Both the position numbers and the translations under genes were made by a program. The notes beneath the pieces were generated by a model. It searched no databases, was not told where the DNA came from, and was given only the letters and a program-made list of their open reading frames with translations. 64,000 nucleotides of DNA from a bacterium (GTDB lineage Bacteria > Desulfobacterota > Binatia > Binatales > Binataceae), in assembly GCA_014896235.1 (NCBI GenBank), contig JADBKU010000006.1, positions 96,774-160,773 of the forward strand, written 5' to 3'. This document shows positions 48,547 to 57,243 of the stretch, in pieces (positions within the stretch are counted from its first letter, which is position 1; each line of letters starts with the position of its first letter).

Positions 48547-50102
48547 TGGGCGGGTTCTGGCTGACTGCGTTGATCTTCGTGCCGACGCTCGGCGCGCTCG
48601 GCGTCCTGTTGCAGGGCGACGACGACTCCGTCTGGCTCCCGGCGTTTATCTATTCGCTTATCCCGCTGGCGATCAGCCTCTACCTGTTCGCGATCTTCGA
48701 TCCGTCGCAGGCGGGCTACCAGTTCGTCGAGCGCTACGCGTGGATACCAGAGTTCGGCATCTCGTATCACCTCGGCATGGACGGAATCAGCCTGTTCCTG
48801 GTGATTCTCACCGCGCTGCTGATTTCGCTCTCGATCCTCTATTCGGGCGGCGGCGATATCGAAATGCGGCCGCGCGAATTTTGCTTCATGATGCTCACGC
48901 TCGAAACCGGCCTGCTCGGCGCGCTGCTCGCGGTCGATCTTTTTCTCTTCTACGTCTTTTGGGAAGTGATGCTGGTGCCGATGTACCTGTTGATCGGCAT
49001 CTGGGGCCACGGGCGCAAAATTTACGCGACCTTCAAATTCGTGCTCTTCACCATGCTCGGCTCGCTGCTGATGCTGGTCGCGATTCTTTATCTCGCCGGC
49101 GCCGCACGCGCCCAACTCGGCCATCTGACCTTTGACCTGCCCGATCTGTACCGCGTCTCGTTCTCGCCCGCCGAGTCGCGCTGGCTGTTCGCCGGCTTCG
49201 CTCTCGCCTTCGCGATCAAAGTGCCGATGTGGCCGGTGCATACCTGGCTGCCCGACGCGCACACCGAGGCGCCCACCGGCGGTTCGGTGATCCTGGCCGG
49301 AATCATGCTCAAGATGGGCACATACGGCTTTGTGCGCTTTGCGATTCCGCTCTTTCCGACGGTCGCGATCGAAGCCGCGCCGTTGTTCCTCGCGCTCGCG
49401 GTGATCGGTATCGTTTATGGCGCGCTGGTCGCGATGGCGCAGCCGAATCTCAAGCGGCTCGTCGCCTATTCCTCGGTCAGCCATCTGGGCTTTGTGATGC
49501 TCGGCATCTTCGCCCTCGATTCGCAAGGCATGCAGGGCGCGATCTACCAGATGCTCAATCACGGCGTTTCCACCGGCGCGCTGTTTCTGCTGGTGGGAAT
49601 GATCTACGTGCGTCGCCATACCTTCGACATCTCCGAATTCGGCGGCCTTTGGAAGAGCATTCCGATTTACGCCGCCGTCTTCATGATAGTGATGCTCTCG
49701 TCGATCGGCCTGCCGGGCCTCAACGGTTTCGTCGGCGAATTCCTGATTCTGCTGGGCGCGTTCCTCCATTCGGAACGCGCTGCGTGGATCGCCGCCACCG
49801 GCGTCGTGCTCGGCGCGCTCTACATGATGTGGGCCTATGAGCGGGTGATGTGGGGACCGATAACCAAATCGATTAACGCCACGCTCAAGGACATGACCGC
49901 GCGCGAAATCGCCGTGATCGCGCCGCTGGTCGCGCTGATGCTGTTCATGGGCCTTTATCCGCGGCCGCTTCTTGACCGGATGGAGCCGTCGGTGAATCTG
50001 CTGCTCAACCGCGTCGCCGCCGCGCAGGTCCGTCTCGATCGTCCGCAATACCGCACCGTAGCCGCGCTCGATTTGCAAGCGCGTTCTGGCCGTACCCAAT
50101 GA
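48546..50102 (+). CDS. nuoM: NADH-quinone oxidoreductase subunit M (NuoM)
   Basis: NuoM is the middle antiporter-like pumping subunit of complex I. The ATG at 48546 shares one base with the nuoL stop, so the genes are coupled. It encodes 518 residues with fourteen helices. Markers are FWEVMLVPMYLLIGIWG, VPMWPVHTWLPDAHTEAPT and NHGVSTGALFLLVGMIY. The C-terminal region is Arg/Gln-rich after the last helix. Its stop overlaps nuoN (ATGA). Confidence 0.95.
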
Positions 50103-51598
50103 GCCATCTCACCTTGAGCGCCGTCAATTTCGCCTGGTTGCCGATTCTGCCGCTCGCCGCCGTCGCGGCGGGCGCGATGGCGATAATGCTGATTGGACCG
50201 GGCGTCGAGGATGAAGACAGCGCCGGCCTGGGAATCCTTGCGTTGATCACGCTGCTGGCCGCCCTGATCTTCGCCATCTTCACGCTCGGCGAAAATTCGC
50301 TGGCCTTCGGCGGATCGCTCGCGACAGACGATTACGCCGCCTTCTTCGAAATTGTCATCCTGATCGCCACCGCGCTGACGGTCGCGATGTCGCTCGATTA
50401 CGTCGCCGACGAAGGGATGGCCGGCGCCGAATTCTATGCGCTGATTCTATTCGCCGCCTTCGGGATGATGCTGATGGCCGCGGCCGGCGATCTGATCATC
50501 ATCTTCATCGGCCTGGAAACGATGTCGCTGGCGGTATACGCGCTCGCCGGCTTCCTGCGCCGCGACCCCCGCTCCAATGAAGCCGCGCTGAAGTATTTCA
50601 TCCTGGGCGCGTTTTCCACCGGTTTCTTGCTTTACGGAATCGCGCTGATTTACGGCGCCACCGGCACGATCGGCCTCGCGCCGATTCGCGCCGCGCTGAA
50701 CGATCGCGCCGCCGAAAACCCGCTGCTGCTGCTCGGGCTTGGCATGATGCTGATTGGATTCGGCTTCAAGGTCGCCGCCGTTCCCTTTCACATGTGGACG
50801 CCCGATGCGTACGAAGGCGCGCCCACGCCCGTCACCGCGTTCATGGCGGTCGGCGTCAAGCTCGCCGCTTTCGCCGGTTTCATGCGCGTCTTCATGGCGA
50901 ATCTCGGCCCGGTCAGCGCGCAGTGGACGATGGTGCTGTGGGCGATCGCGGCGCTTACCATGACGGTCGGGAATTTCGCCGCGCTCGTACAGCAAAACCT
51001 CAAGCGGATGCTCGCGTACTCTGCGATAGCTCATGCGGGCTATCTGCTGGTCGGAATGGCCGCGACGCCGCGCGCCATGGCGGGCGGAGCGATGCTCTAC
51101 TACCTGATCGGCTACGCCTTCACGAATCTCGGCGCCTTCGCCGTCGTGATTGTGCTCGAGCGCAAAGGCGCCGGCGGCGCCACGCTGAACGATTTCCGCG
51201 GACTGTCGCGCTCGCGCCCGGGACTGGCGCTCGCGATGACGCTGTTCATGCTCTCGCTGATGGGTGTGCCGCCGCTGGCGGGGTTCGTCGGCAAGTTCTA
51301 TGTCTTTTCCGCCGCGCTCTCAGCGCATCTCGTATGGCTGGTGATAATCGCCGCGCTCAACAGCGCCGTTTCGGTTTACTACTATGCGCGCGTGATTGTC
51401 GTGATGTACGCGCAGGAGGAAGCCGTCACGGCGCCGCCGCGCCTCGCTCCGCGTCCGGGACTGGTCGCGAGCGTCATCGTCGCCGTCGCCGGCACGATTC
51501 TCGTCGGCCTCTATCCCCAGCCGTGGCTGGACGCCGCCAACTCCGCTTACGCGTCGGCCCTCGGCCGCTCGGCGACGCGGATCGCGGCGCTCCGTTAG
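50099..51598 (+). CDS. nuoN: NADH-quinone oxidoreductase subunit N (NuoN)
   Basis: NuoN is the inner antiporter-like pumping subunit of complex I. It overlaps nuoM by 4 nt (ATGA) and encodes 499 residues. Motifs include FIGLETMSLAVYALAGFLR, KVAAVPFHMWTPDAYEGAPT and NLKRMLAYSAIAHAGYLLVG. It closes the cluster; a hairpin follows the stop. Together with nuoH, J, K, L and M this supplies the membrane arm except NuoA. The peripheral subunits, NuoI and NuoA must lie elsewhere. Confidence 0.95.
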   Translation: MSHLTLSAVNFAWLPILPLAAVAAGAMAIMLIGPGVEDEDSAGLGILALITLLAALIFAIFTLGENSLAFGGSLATDDYAAFFEIVILIATALTVAMSLDYVADEGMAGAEFYALILFAAFGMMLMAAAGDLIIIFIGLETMSLAVYALAGFLRRDPRSNEAALKYFILGAFSTGFLLYGIALIYGATGTIGLAPIRAALNDRAAENPLLLLGLGMMLIGFGFKVAAVPFHMWTPDAYEGAPTPVTAFMAVGVKLAAFAGFMRVFMANLGPVSAQWTMVLWAIAALTMTVGNFAALVQQNLKRMLAYSAIAHAGYLLVGMAATPRAMAGGAMLYYLIGYAFTNLGAFAVVIVLERKGAGGATLNDFRGLSRSRPGLALAMTLFMLSLMGVPPLAGFVGKFYVFSAALSAHLVWLVIIAALNSAVSVYYYARVIVVMYAQEEAVTAPPRLAPRPGLVASVIVAVAGTILVGLYPQPWLDAANSAYASALGRSATRIAALR

Positions 51599-51610
51599 AC
51601 CGGTTTCGTC

Positions 51611-51637
51611 GAAGAAAAACGGCGCCTAACGCGCCGT
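51611..51637 (-). terminator. Intrinsic terminator of the RidA gene
   Basis: On the minus strand ACGGCGC-GTTAG-GCGCCGT is followed by TTTTCTTC. The stop codon of the RidA gene lies in the loop. The same hairpin may help stop the nuoN transcript from the other side. Confidence 0.65.
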
Positions 51638-52117
51638 GCGCGCGCGCTTTCCGGATGCCGCCGCCTTGCGCCGCGCCGACGCCAGCGGGCGCGTGCGGCC
51701 GGCCGGAGCCGCTTCGGCGGATGGCCCGTCGGCATAGGCGTCCGCCTCGATCTCAATCAGCATGTCCGGATGGATTAACCGGGTCACCTCGACGATGGTC
51801 GCCGCCGGCGGGTTCGCGCGGAAGGCCTCGCCATGCGCCCGCGCCACCTCGGCAAATCGCGACATGTCGGTCACGAACATCCGCGTGCGCACCACATTCG
51901 CGAGCGACATCCCCGCGCGCTCAAGCGCCGCTGCGATATTCGCGATCGCCTGACGCGTCTGCACATACATCTGCCCCTGTCCGACGATCAGGCCGCGCTC
52001 GTCGAAAGAGGTCGTGCCCGACACCGCAAGCCATCCGCCGGCCCGCACCGCGCGCGAATAACCGAAAATCGGCTCCCACGGCGCGCCGCTGGCGAACCGG
52101 CTGATTTCGTTGCCCAT
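51626..52117 (-). CDS. RidA (YjgF/YER057c/UK114) family protein
   Basis: This 163-residue RidA-like protein acts, in the family, as an enamine/imine deaminase that removes reactive PLP by-products, or as a related hydrolase. The core is SGTTSFDERGLIVGQGQMY...QTRQAIANIAAALERAG, with the active-site Arg in NVVRTRMFVTDMSRFA. The C-terminal half adds an Ala/Arg-rich tail not found in classic RidA. ATG 52117 follows GGAGCGGGG; a longer frame upstream is not supported. Confidence 0.9.
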   Translation of the reverse strand: MGNEISRFASGAPWEPIFGYSRAVRAGGWLAVSGTTSFDERGLIVGQGQMYVQTRQAIANIAAALERAGMSLANVVRTRMFVTDMSRFAEVARAHGEAFRANPPAATIVEVTRLIHPDMLIEIEADAYADGPSAEAAPAGRTRPLASARRKAAASGKRARTAR

Positions 52118-52627
52118 CCCCGCTCCACTGCCTGCGTCCAGCGCAAGCCCGAATCGACCGGCGGAACTTTCAGGTCTGGCGATTTCCCGACGGCCAGCGA
52201 TCTTCCAGATCGCGATCGATCGAGCGCATCGGCGTTCCCACCAAGGCTCCATTCGGCTTGAGTCCGCCCAGCAGCCGTCTAAGCGTGTTCGGCGTAATCG
52301 ATTTTCCGGGCGGCGTTCTCAGCATGTCCAATTCGTGTTCGATAATCCGGCCGCGCCCATTGGGTCGCCCTCGCCTCCACCCGCTCATCAACCCCACTTC
52401 AGCAATCCTCCCCGCCAGGATTTACCAATTAGGTAGCAAAGGTACATTAAAAGTGAGTATCACGCAAAATCCCGACGCTTTTGCGTATCGTGAGATAAAC
52501 CATCGCCCTCGACGGGTCGCCGTGCGGGCCGCTATAACCTTGTGTTGATGTGCTTGCTAAAGTAATGTCATTTTGCAGAGAGTTGGTGCCAAACGCCTGC
52601 TTGGAACCTTGAGCGAAGGAGGAAGCG
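52118..52627. other. Intergenic region; possible small minus-strand ORF
   Basis: This 510-bp gap has no gene I can support firmly. A minus frame 52170-52397 (75 codons, GTG start, GGGGAGGA upstream) reads LRTPPGKSITPNTLRRLLGG and ends NRQT; its composition is fairly coding-like but it matches no family I know. The right part (52410-52500, 52550-52620) is AT-rich and precedes the lipoprotein at 52628, whose ribosome site is GAAGGAGGAAGCG. Confidence 0.3.
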
Positions 52628-52837
52628 ATGCGAAAAGTCCTGTTTCTTGCCCTGCTTTCGATGATGTTTGCAACCGCAGCTTGCACCAAGTCTGAAGAAA
52701 CTCCGGCTCCTGCGTCTTCGTCGGCAGCCTCGGAGGAGGCAAGCCCGGCTACATCGCCGGAAGCGAGCACAGCGGCCAGTCCTGCCGAAAGCGCGTCGCC
52801 GATGGCGTCGCCAATGGCCTCGCCGGCTGGTTCATAG
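52628..52837 (+). CDS. Small lipoprotein with Ser/Pro/Ala-rich tail
   Basis: This 69-residue lipoprotein has a signal peptide (LFLALLSMMFATAAC) with the lipobox Cys at residue 19, followed by KSEETPAPASSSAAS and then a low-complexity Ser/Ala/Pro tail (SPEASTAASPAES, SPMASPMASPAGS). It has no domain; such proteins are often surface-exposed linkers of unknown role. The GAAGGAGGAAGCG site before ATG 52628 is strong, so it is real despite its simplicity. It precedes an amino-acid permease by 208 bp. Confidence 0.7.
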   Translation: MRKVLFLALLSMMFATAACTKSEETPAPASSSAASEEASPATSPEASTAASPAESASPMASPMASPAGS

Positions 52838-53045
52838 GCGTCGGCGGCTGATGGATGGCGTGGCGTTCGCGCGCCGGTTCCCTCCGACGCGCACGCCGCG
52901 CCTTTTTGCTCCGCTCCGTTCCACCATTCCAACCTCCGCCGGTAATCGAAAAGGGCTGTTTTCCTTATTGTTGCTTGACGAAAGACGACGCCGCGGCGAG
53001 CCTCGCCAGAGTTTGGCCGCCGGCGCTTTGTGAACGCCCAGCGCC

Positions 53046-54512
53046 ATGCGGCAAGTCGAACCAGCGGTGATGGAGTCCACGCAGTTCCAGCCGCGCCTTG
53101 GGCTTTTCGACTCCGCCGCGATCGTCGCCGGCTCGATGATCGGGTCGGGCATCTTTATCGTTTCGGCCGATATCGCGCGGCAACTTGAATCGCCGTTCGG
53201 GCTGCTCGCCGTCTGGCTGTTGAGCGGCTTGATGACGATCGCCGGCGCCCTTGCCTATGGCGAACTGGCCGCGATGATGCCGCAGGCCGGCGGCCAATAC
53301 GTATTTATCCGCGAGGCGTATGGCGGCGCGCCCGCCTTCGCCTACGGCTGGACGATGCTGTTGGTGATCCAAACCGGCACGATCGCCGCCGTCGCGGTCG
53401 CCTTCGCCCGCTTTGGCGGCGTGTTCTTGCCGGCGCTGGGTTCGCGCGTATGGCTTGGGTACGGCGGCGTGGGCCTGTCGAGCGAACGGCTGGGCGCGAT
53501 TGCGGTAATCGCGGCGCTGACCGCAGTCAATTTGCGCGGCCTCGATCTCGGCCGGCGCGTGCAGAATTCATTCACGGTCGCCAAGCTCGGCGCCCTGCTT
53601 CTGATTATCGTCGCGGGATGCTGGCTGGCGCCGAATGCGCTGGCGATAAAGCTCAATTTTGAAGGCAACCGGATTTTCGGCGTACGCGCGATGTCGTGGC
53701 CGCTGATGGCCTCGTTCGGCGCCGCGATGGTCGGAGGACTGTTCTCCTCCGACGCATGGGCTGACGTAACCTTCGCCGCCGCCGAGGTCCGCGACCCGCA
53801 TCGCAACCTGCCGCGCGCGCTCACGCTTGGCGCCGGTGCGGTCGTCATTCTTTATCTATTTGTGAATATCGCATATTTGCGCGTCCTGCCGGTCGCCGGC
53901 TCGGCGGACGCCGCCGGCGTTTTCGGTCGCGGTATTGCGCACGCGCAGAACGATCGGGTGGCGTCGGCGATGATGCAGGCGGTTTGGGGCGCCAAGGGCG
54001 CCGCGATCACGGCGCTGCTGGTGATGGTCTCGACCTTCGGATGCGCCAACGGCTTGATTCTGACCGGCGCCCGCGTGGTGTATGCGATGGCGCGTGACGG
54101 CGTTTTTTTCCCCTCCGCCGGCAATCTCAACGCCAACGCCGTGCCGGCGAAGGCGTTGCTACTGCAGGGCGGATGGGCCGCGTTGCTGACGCTTTCCGGC
54201 ACCTATTCGGAATTGCTCGATTACGTTATTTTCGCCCAATTGCTGTTTTACGTACTCACGGTCGCCGCCGTTTTCGTGATGCGTTGGCGGCGGCCGGACG
54301 CACCCCGACCCTATCGGGCGTGGGGCTATCCGCTCGTGCCACTGGCGTATATCGCATCCGCGCTCGCCCTGATGGGAGACCTTCTGTACGTCAAGCCAGC
54401 TTATACCTGGCCGGGACTGCTGATTGCGCTAAGCGGGCTGCCGATTTACTGGTCGCGGATGCGCTGGGGACGGCGCGGAACCGCCGGCGCGCCCCGGCGC
54501 CGCGCCTCCTGA
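53046..54512 (+). CDS. Amino acid/polyamine (APC superfamily) permease
   Basis: This 488-residue, ~12-helix transporter of the APC superfamily takes up amino acids with protons or by exchange. The substrate loop GSMIGSGIFI in helix 1 is the family hallmark, and QAGGQYVFIREAYGG follows. The ATG at 53046 has a weak ribosome site; the ATG at 53070 (MESTQFQPRLGLFD) is equally possible. The C-terminus ends with a basic RRGTAGAPRRRAS tail. Substrate unknown. Its stop is 16 bp from the converging NTF2-like gene. Confidence 0.92.
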   Translation: MRQVEPAVMESTQFQPRLGLFDSAAIVAGSMIGSGIFIVSADIARQLESPFGLLAVWLLSGLMTIAGALAYGELAAMMPQAGGQYVFIREAYGGAPAFAYGWTMLLVIQTGTIAAVAVAFARFGGVFLPALGSRVWLGYGGVGLSSERLGAIAVIAALTAVNLRGLDLGRRVQNSFTVAKLGALLLIIVAGCWLAPNALAIKLNFEGNRIFGVRAMSWPLMASFGAAMVGGLFSSDAWADVTFAAAEVRDPHRNLPRALTLGAGAVVILYLFVNIAYLRVLPVAGSADAAGVFGRGIAHAQNDRVASAMMQAVWGAKGAAITALLVMVSTFGCANGLILTGARVVYAMARDGVFFPSAGNLNANAVPAKALLLQGGWAALLTLSGTYSELLDYVIFAQLLFYVLTVAAVFVMRWRRPDAPRPYRAWGYPLVPLAYIASALALMGDLLYVKPAYTWPGLLIALSGLPIYWSRMRWGRRGTAGAPRRRAS

Positions 54513-54528
54513 TCCGGAACCTCGCGGC

Positions 54529-54930
54529 TCACGCCAGCAGCGTCTCTTTCACCGTCAGCATATCCACGTATTCGCGAATTCGCCGAATCTTGCCGGCTTC
54601 GATCTCGAAAACAAAACAGTACTCGTTCTTGTAGTCTTTTCCGTTCCACGCCTTGCCGGTATTGACCGTCTCCATCACCACCACGTTGTCGCCGGCGGCG
54701 TGCACCTTGCGCACGTCGCAGTTGAGGCCATTCGGAAACGATTTGCCGATGCCCGCCGCGAACTTGCGCACGGCGTCCTTGCCGCGCAGCAGCCCGGAGA
54801 TTCCCTGCAGGTTGCCCGGGATCACCCAGCTAATCTCGTCGGAGAGCTGCGCCAGAAAGGCGTCGAGTTTTCCGCCGATCAAATCCTTCCATGCAGCCGT
54901 CACCAGTTGCGCGTTGCTTTCTGCGCTCAT
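54529..54930 (-). CDS. NTF2-like/SnoaL-like protein
   Basis: This 133-residue small alpha+beta barrel protein of the SnoaL/NTF2-like family includes ketosteroid isomerases, polyketide cyclases and many of unknown function. The fold is seen in the N-terminal helices (LVTAAWKDLIGGKLDAFLAQL), a Trp-Val-Ile strand (EISWVIPGN) and the C-terminal sheet (EYCFVFEIEAGKIRRIREYVD). The usual catalytic Asp or Glu set cannot be assigned by eye. GGAGGACATTTCGCCA precedes the ATG. Confidence 0.85.
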   Translation of the reverse strand: MSAESNAQLVTAAWKDLIGGKLDAFLAQLSDEISWVIPGNLQGISGLLRGKDAVRKFAAGIGKSFPNGLNCDVRKVHAAGDNVVVMETVNTGKAWNGKDYKNEYCFVFEIEAGKIRRIREYVDMLTVKETLLA

Positions 54931-55015
54931 TGGCGAAATGTCCTCCGATCGCTGATATCGCTTCCCTAGCTAGCGCGATTTGTTCCCGCCCGCCACCTGG
55001 ATCTTGCGTTCGCGC

Positions 55016-56758
55016 CTAGCGCCGTGCGGGGATGACCGGCAGCGTCAGGTGCGACGCATAGTTCCTATCGTGCCGGATCGTCTGCAACGCCGGTTGCGTT
55101 TCCGCGTCGGCGAATAGATCGTGACCGGTGTTCGGATTGCGATCGAAGCGCGGAAAATTGCTCGAACTCACTTCGAGCCGAATCCGATGGCCCGCCTTGA
55201 ACAGATTCGACGTCGACCACAAGTCGATGGTGAATTCATAGACCCTGCCGGGATCCATCAGCCGCGGCGACGATTGCGATTCCCGAACCCGGGCGCGAAG
55301 GATCCCGTCGGTCAAATTGCGGGCGAAGCCGCACGGACTGACATCGACCAGCTTGGCCGTGAAATCCGTGTCTGGCGCCGATGAGGACGCATATAACGTC
55401 AATTTGATCGGTCCCGTCACTTCGACATCCTCGGCCAGCGGTTCGGTCGAATAGACCAATACGTCGCTGCGATGCTCCACCATCGACTGATCGAACGCTC
55501 CGCCGGGGACGGAATTCGGGTAGCAGCAAAGCCCGCCGCCGTTGGTCGGAACCGGATTCAGCGGATTGTAGAGAAACGAATCGGGCGGCTCCGAGCCGGG
55601 CGCGTCGGTCGCGAGCGCGCCGTCGCCATAAGCGCTATTGGCGCGGCCGCGGCTGTGCAGGTAATAGCGGCGCCATTCGGTGCCCGGCAGCGGCCATTCC
55701 TTTTCGTCGCGCCATTCGTTGCGCCCCATCACGTAGATTCGGACCGGGGGCGCGCCGGCGACGTCGTTGCTTTTGCCCTTCAGCCAATGATCGAACCAGT
55801 CGAGCTGAAGGCCGTCGAGATCGACCGAAATCGGACTGGACCGGAAGCCCATATCGACCGCCCCGACCAGGCTCGACATCGGCAGCGTGTGATGCCACGG
55901 GCCCATCATCAGCGCCGCTGATCGGCCGGCCGCGCCCGGCGCGTGCGCACGCATCCCAAGATAGTTGCGAATCGTGCCGCCCTGAAAGATGTCGTACCAT
56001 CCGCCGATATTCAGCGTCGGCACGTCGATCTCCGCGTGCCGTTCCTCGATCGAAAGCGCGCGCCAGTAGTCGTCGTAGTACGGATGGTCGAGCCAGTCGA
56101 AAAAATACGGCGCGCCCGCGCGGAACATCGGAAATTCCTTGAGCGGCAGATGGTCCATGCGCTCGCGCATCGTGTCGATCGATCCCATCACGACGCCCAG
56201 TTCCTCCGCCGCTTTGGGGTTCGTCGCGCGCTCGCGCATCAGCCGCGCCAGTCCCAGCGAGGTCATCGTCCAGCTCACGTTGAAAAAGAGCGAAAAGGCG
56301 CCGCCCTGATAGGTCCACCCGTCGTGATAGTCGCTCGCCGTTATCGACGGGACCATCGCCTTGAGGCTGGGCGGACGGGTGGCCGCCGCCAGCCATTGCG
56401 TCGCGCCCATATACGACGCGCCGAACGTCCCGACCTTGCCGTTGGCCCACGGCTGGCGCGCCACATGCTCGATCGTGTCGTAGCCGTCGCGCCCCTCGTC
56501 AACGAAGCAGGTGAAGACGCCTTCGGAGGCGAAGCGGCCGCGGCAATCGACGAAGACCACGTTGTAGCCGCGATTCGCCGCGCGGATAGCGTCGAGCGTG
56601 AGCGACGAAATCAGCGGAAATTTCTTGTCGTAGGGCGTACGGTTGAGCAGCACCGGCAGCTTTTCGGCGCTGTCCGGCCGGAACAGGTCGCCTTTCAGCA
56701 CGCATCCGTCGCGCATCGGAATGTCGATGTTCTTCTCGATGATGATTCGTTGGCCCAT
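55016..56758 (-). CDS. CocE/NonD family hydrolase (X-Pro dipeptidyl-peptidase-like)
   Basis: This 580-residue serine hydrolase has an alpha/beta core, Ser in GTFGASYMGATQW near residue 115, Asp in IGGWYDIFQG and His in MGPWHHTLPM, followed by a C-terminal jellyroll beta domain (VTGPIKLTLYASSSAPDTDF), as in cocaine esterase and X-Pro dipeptidyl-peptidases. Its substrate is unknown. The ATG at 56758 follows AGGGAGCGGGATT; the longer frame to 56908 starts at a TTG in a repeat and is unlikely. It lies beside the SnoaL-like gene on the same strand. Confidence 0.9.
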   Translation of the reverse strand: MGQRIIIEKNIDIPMRDGCVLKGDLFRPDSAEKLPVLLNRTPYDKKFPLISSLTLDAIRAANRGYNVVFVDCRGRFASEGVFTCFVDEGRDGYDTIEHVARQPWANGKVGTFGASYMGATQWLAAATRPPSLKAMVPSITASDYHDGWTYQGGAFSLFFNVSWTMTSLGLARLMRERATNPKAAEELGVVMGSIDTMRERMDHLPLKEFPMFRAGAPYFFDWLDHPYYDDYWRALSIEERHAEIDVPTLNIGGWYDIFQGGTIRNYLGMRAHAPGAAGRSAALMMGPWHHTLPMSSLVGAVDMGFRSSPISVDLDGLQLDWFDHWLKGKSNDVAGAPPVRIYVMGRNEWRDEKEWPLPGTEWRRYYLHSRGRANSAYGDGALATDAPGSEPPDSFLYNPLNPVPTNGGGLCCYPNSVPGGAFDQSMVEHRSDVLVYSTEPLAEDVEVTGPIKLTLYASSSAPDTDFTAKLVDVSPCGFARNLTDGILRARVRESQSSPRLMDPGRVYEFTIDLWSTSNLFKAGHRIRLEVSSSNFPRFDRNPNTGHDLFADAETQPALQTIRHDRNYASHLTLPVIPARR

Positions 56759-56883
56759 AATCCCGCTCCCTGCGCCGCTCAGCCGCGCTTGCGTTTCAGG
56801 GTCGCTTCTAGCTTGACCTCCGGCCGCCCCGCAAGCGCACCCGCTGGCGCTGCTCGGATGGCGCTCATATGATTGTGGGCGCG

Positions 56884-56922
56884 CAAGAGGTTCTGGGATT
56901 TTGATCAAGAGGTTCTGGGATT
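56884..56922. repeat. 17-bp direct repeat pair at phage-module edge
   Basis: CAAGAGGTTCTGGGATT occurs twice, at 56884-56900 and 56906-56922 (period 22 bp). It lies between the CocE gene and the phage tail module. It may be an operator or a relic of an attachment site. Confidence 0.6.
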
Positions 56923-57067
56923 GTTAACTATGGTTAGGGAGGGTGCGAAGCGCAATTCGGCCATCAGATGAGCTTATTTCATATGTATCCGCGAGCCGAG
57001 AGGAACAGCAGCCTGAAAGCCGCCTGCAACGCGGATTGTACGGGCATTGGAAGGGCCGTCCAAGCGC

Positions 57068-57235
57068 TCATGATTCGCGGCGAAATTCCTCGGCCGCGCA
57101 AAACTCGCGGGGCGCCTCAAACCAATAGGCGGTGTGGCCGTCTTTCGGATGCGGCTCGGCAACGGGAGGAACTTCGCCGGCCTTGAGTTCGACCCTGAAA
57201 TCGCACGCCGCGCATTTCCACTTGATCATCTCCAT
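57068..57235 (-). CDS. 55-aa putative zinc-binding protein of the phage module
   Basis: A minus-strand frame from ATG 57235 encodes MEMIKWKCAACDFRVELKAG and onward, with CxxC (KCAACD), then a middle rich in Pro, His, Lys and Asp, and one more Cys (EFCAAEEF), ending RRES. GAGGG lies 5 bases upstream. It starts 8 bp after the stop of the tail gene J, so it is probably in the same transcript. CxxC plus a third Cys and two His give a plausible zinc knuckle. I know no family name. Confidence 0.55.
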   Translation of the reverse strand: MEMIKWKCAACDFRVELKAGEVPPVAEPHPKDGHTAYWFEAPREFCAAEEFRRES

Positions 57236-57243
57236 CGCATCCC

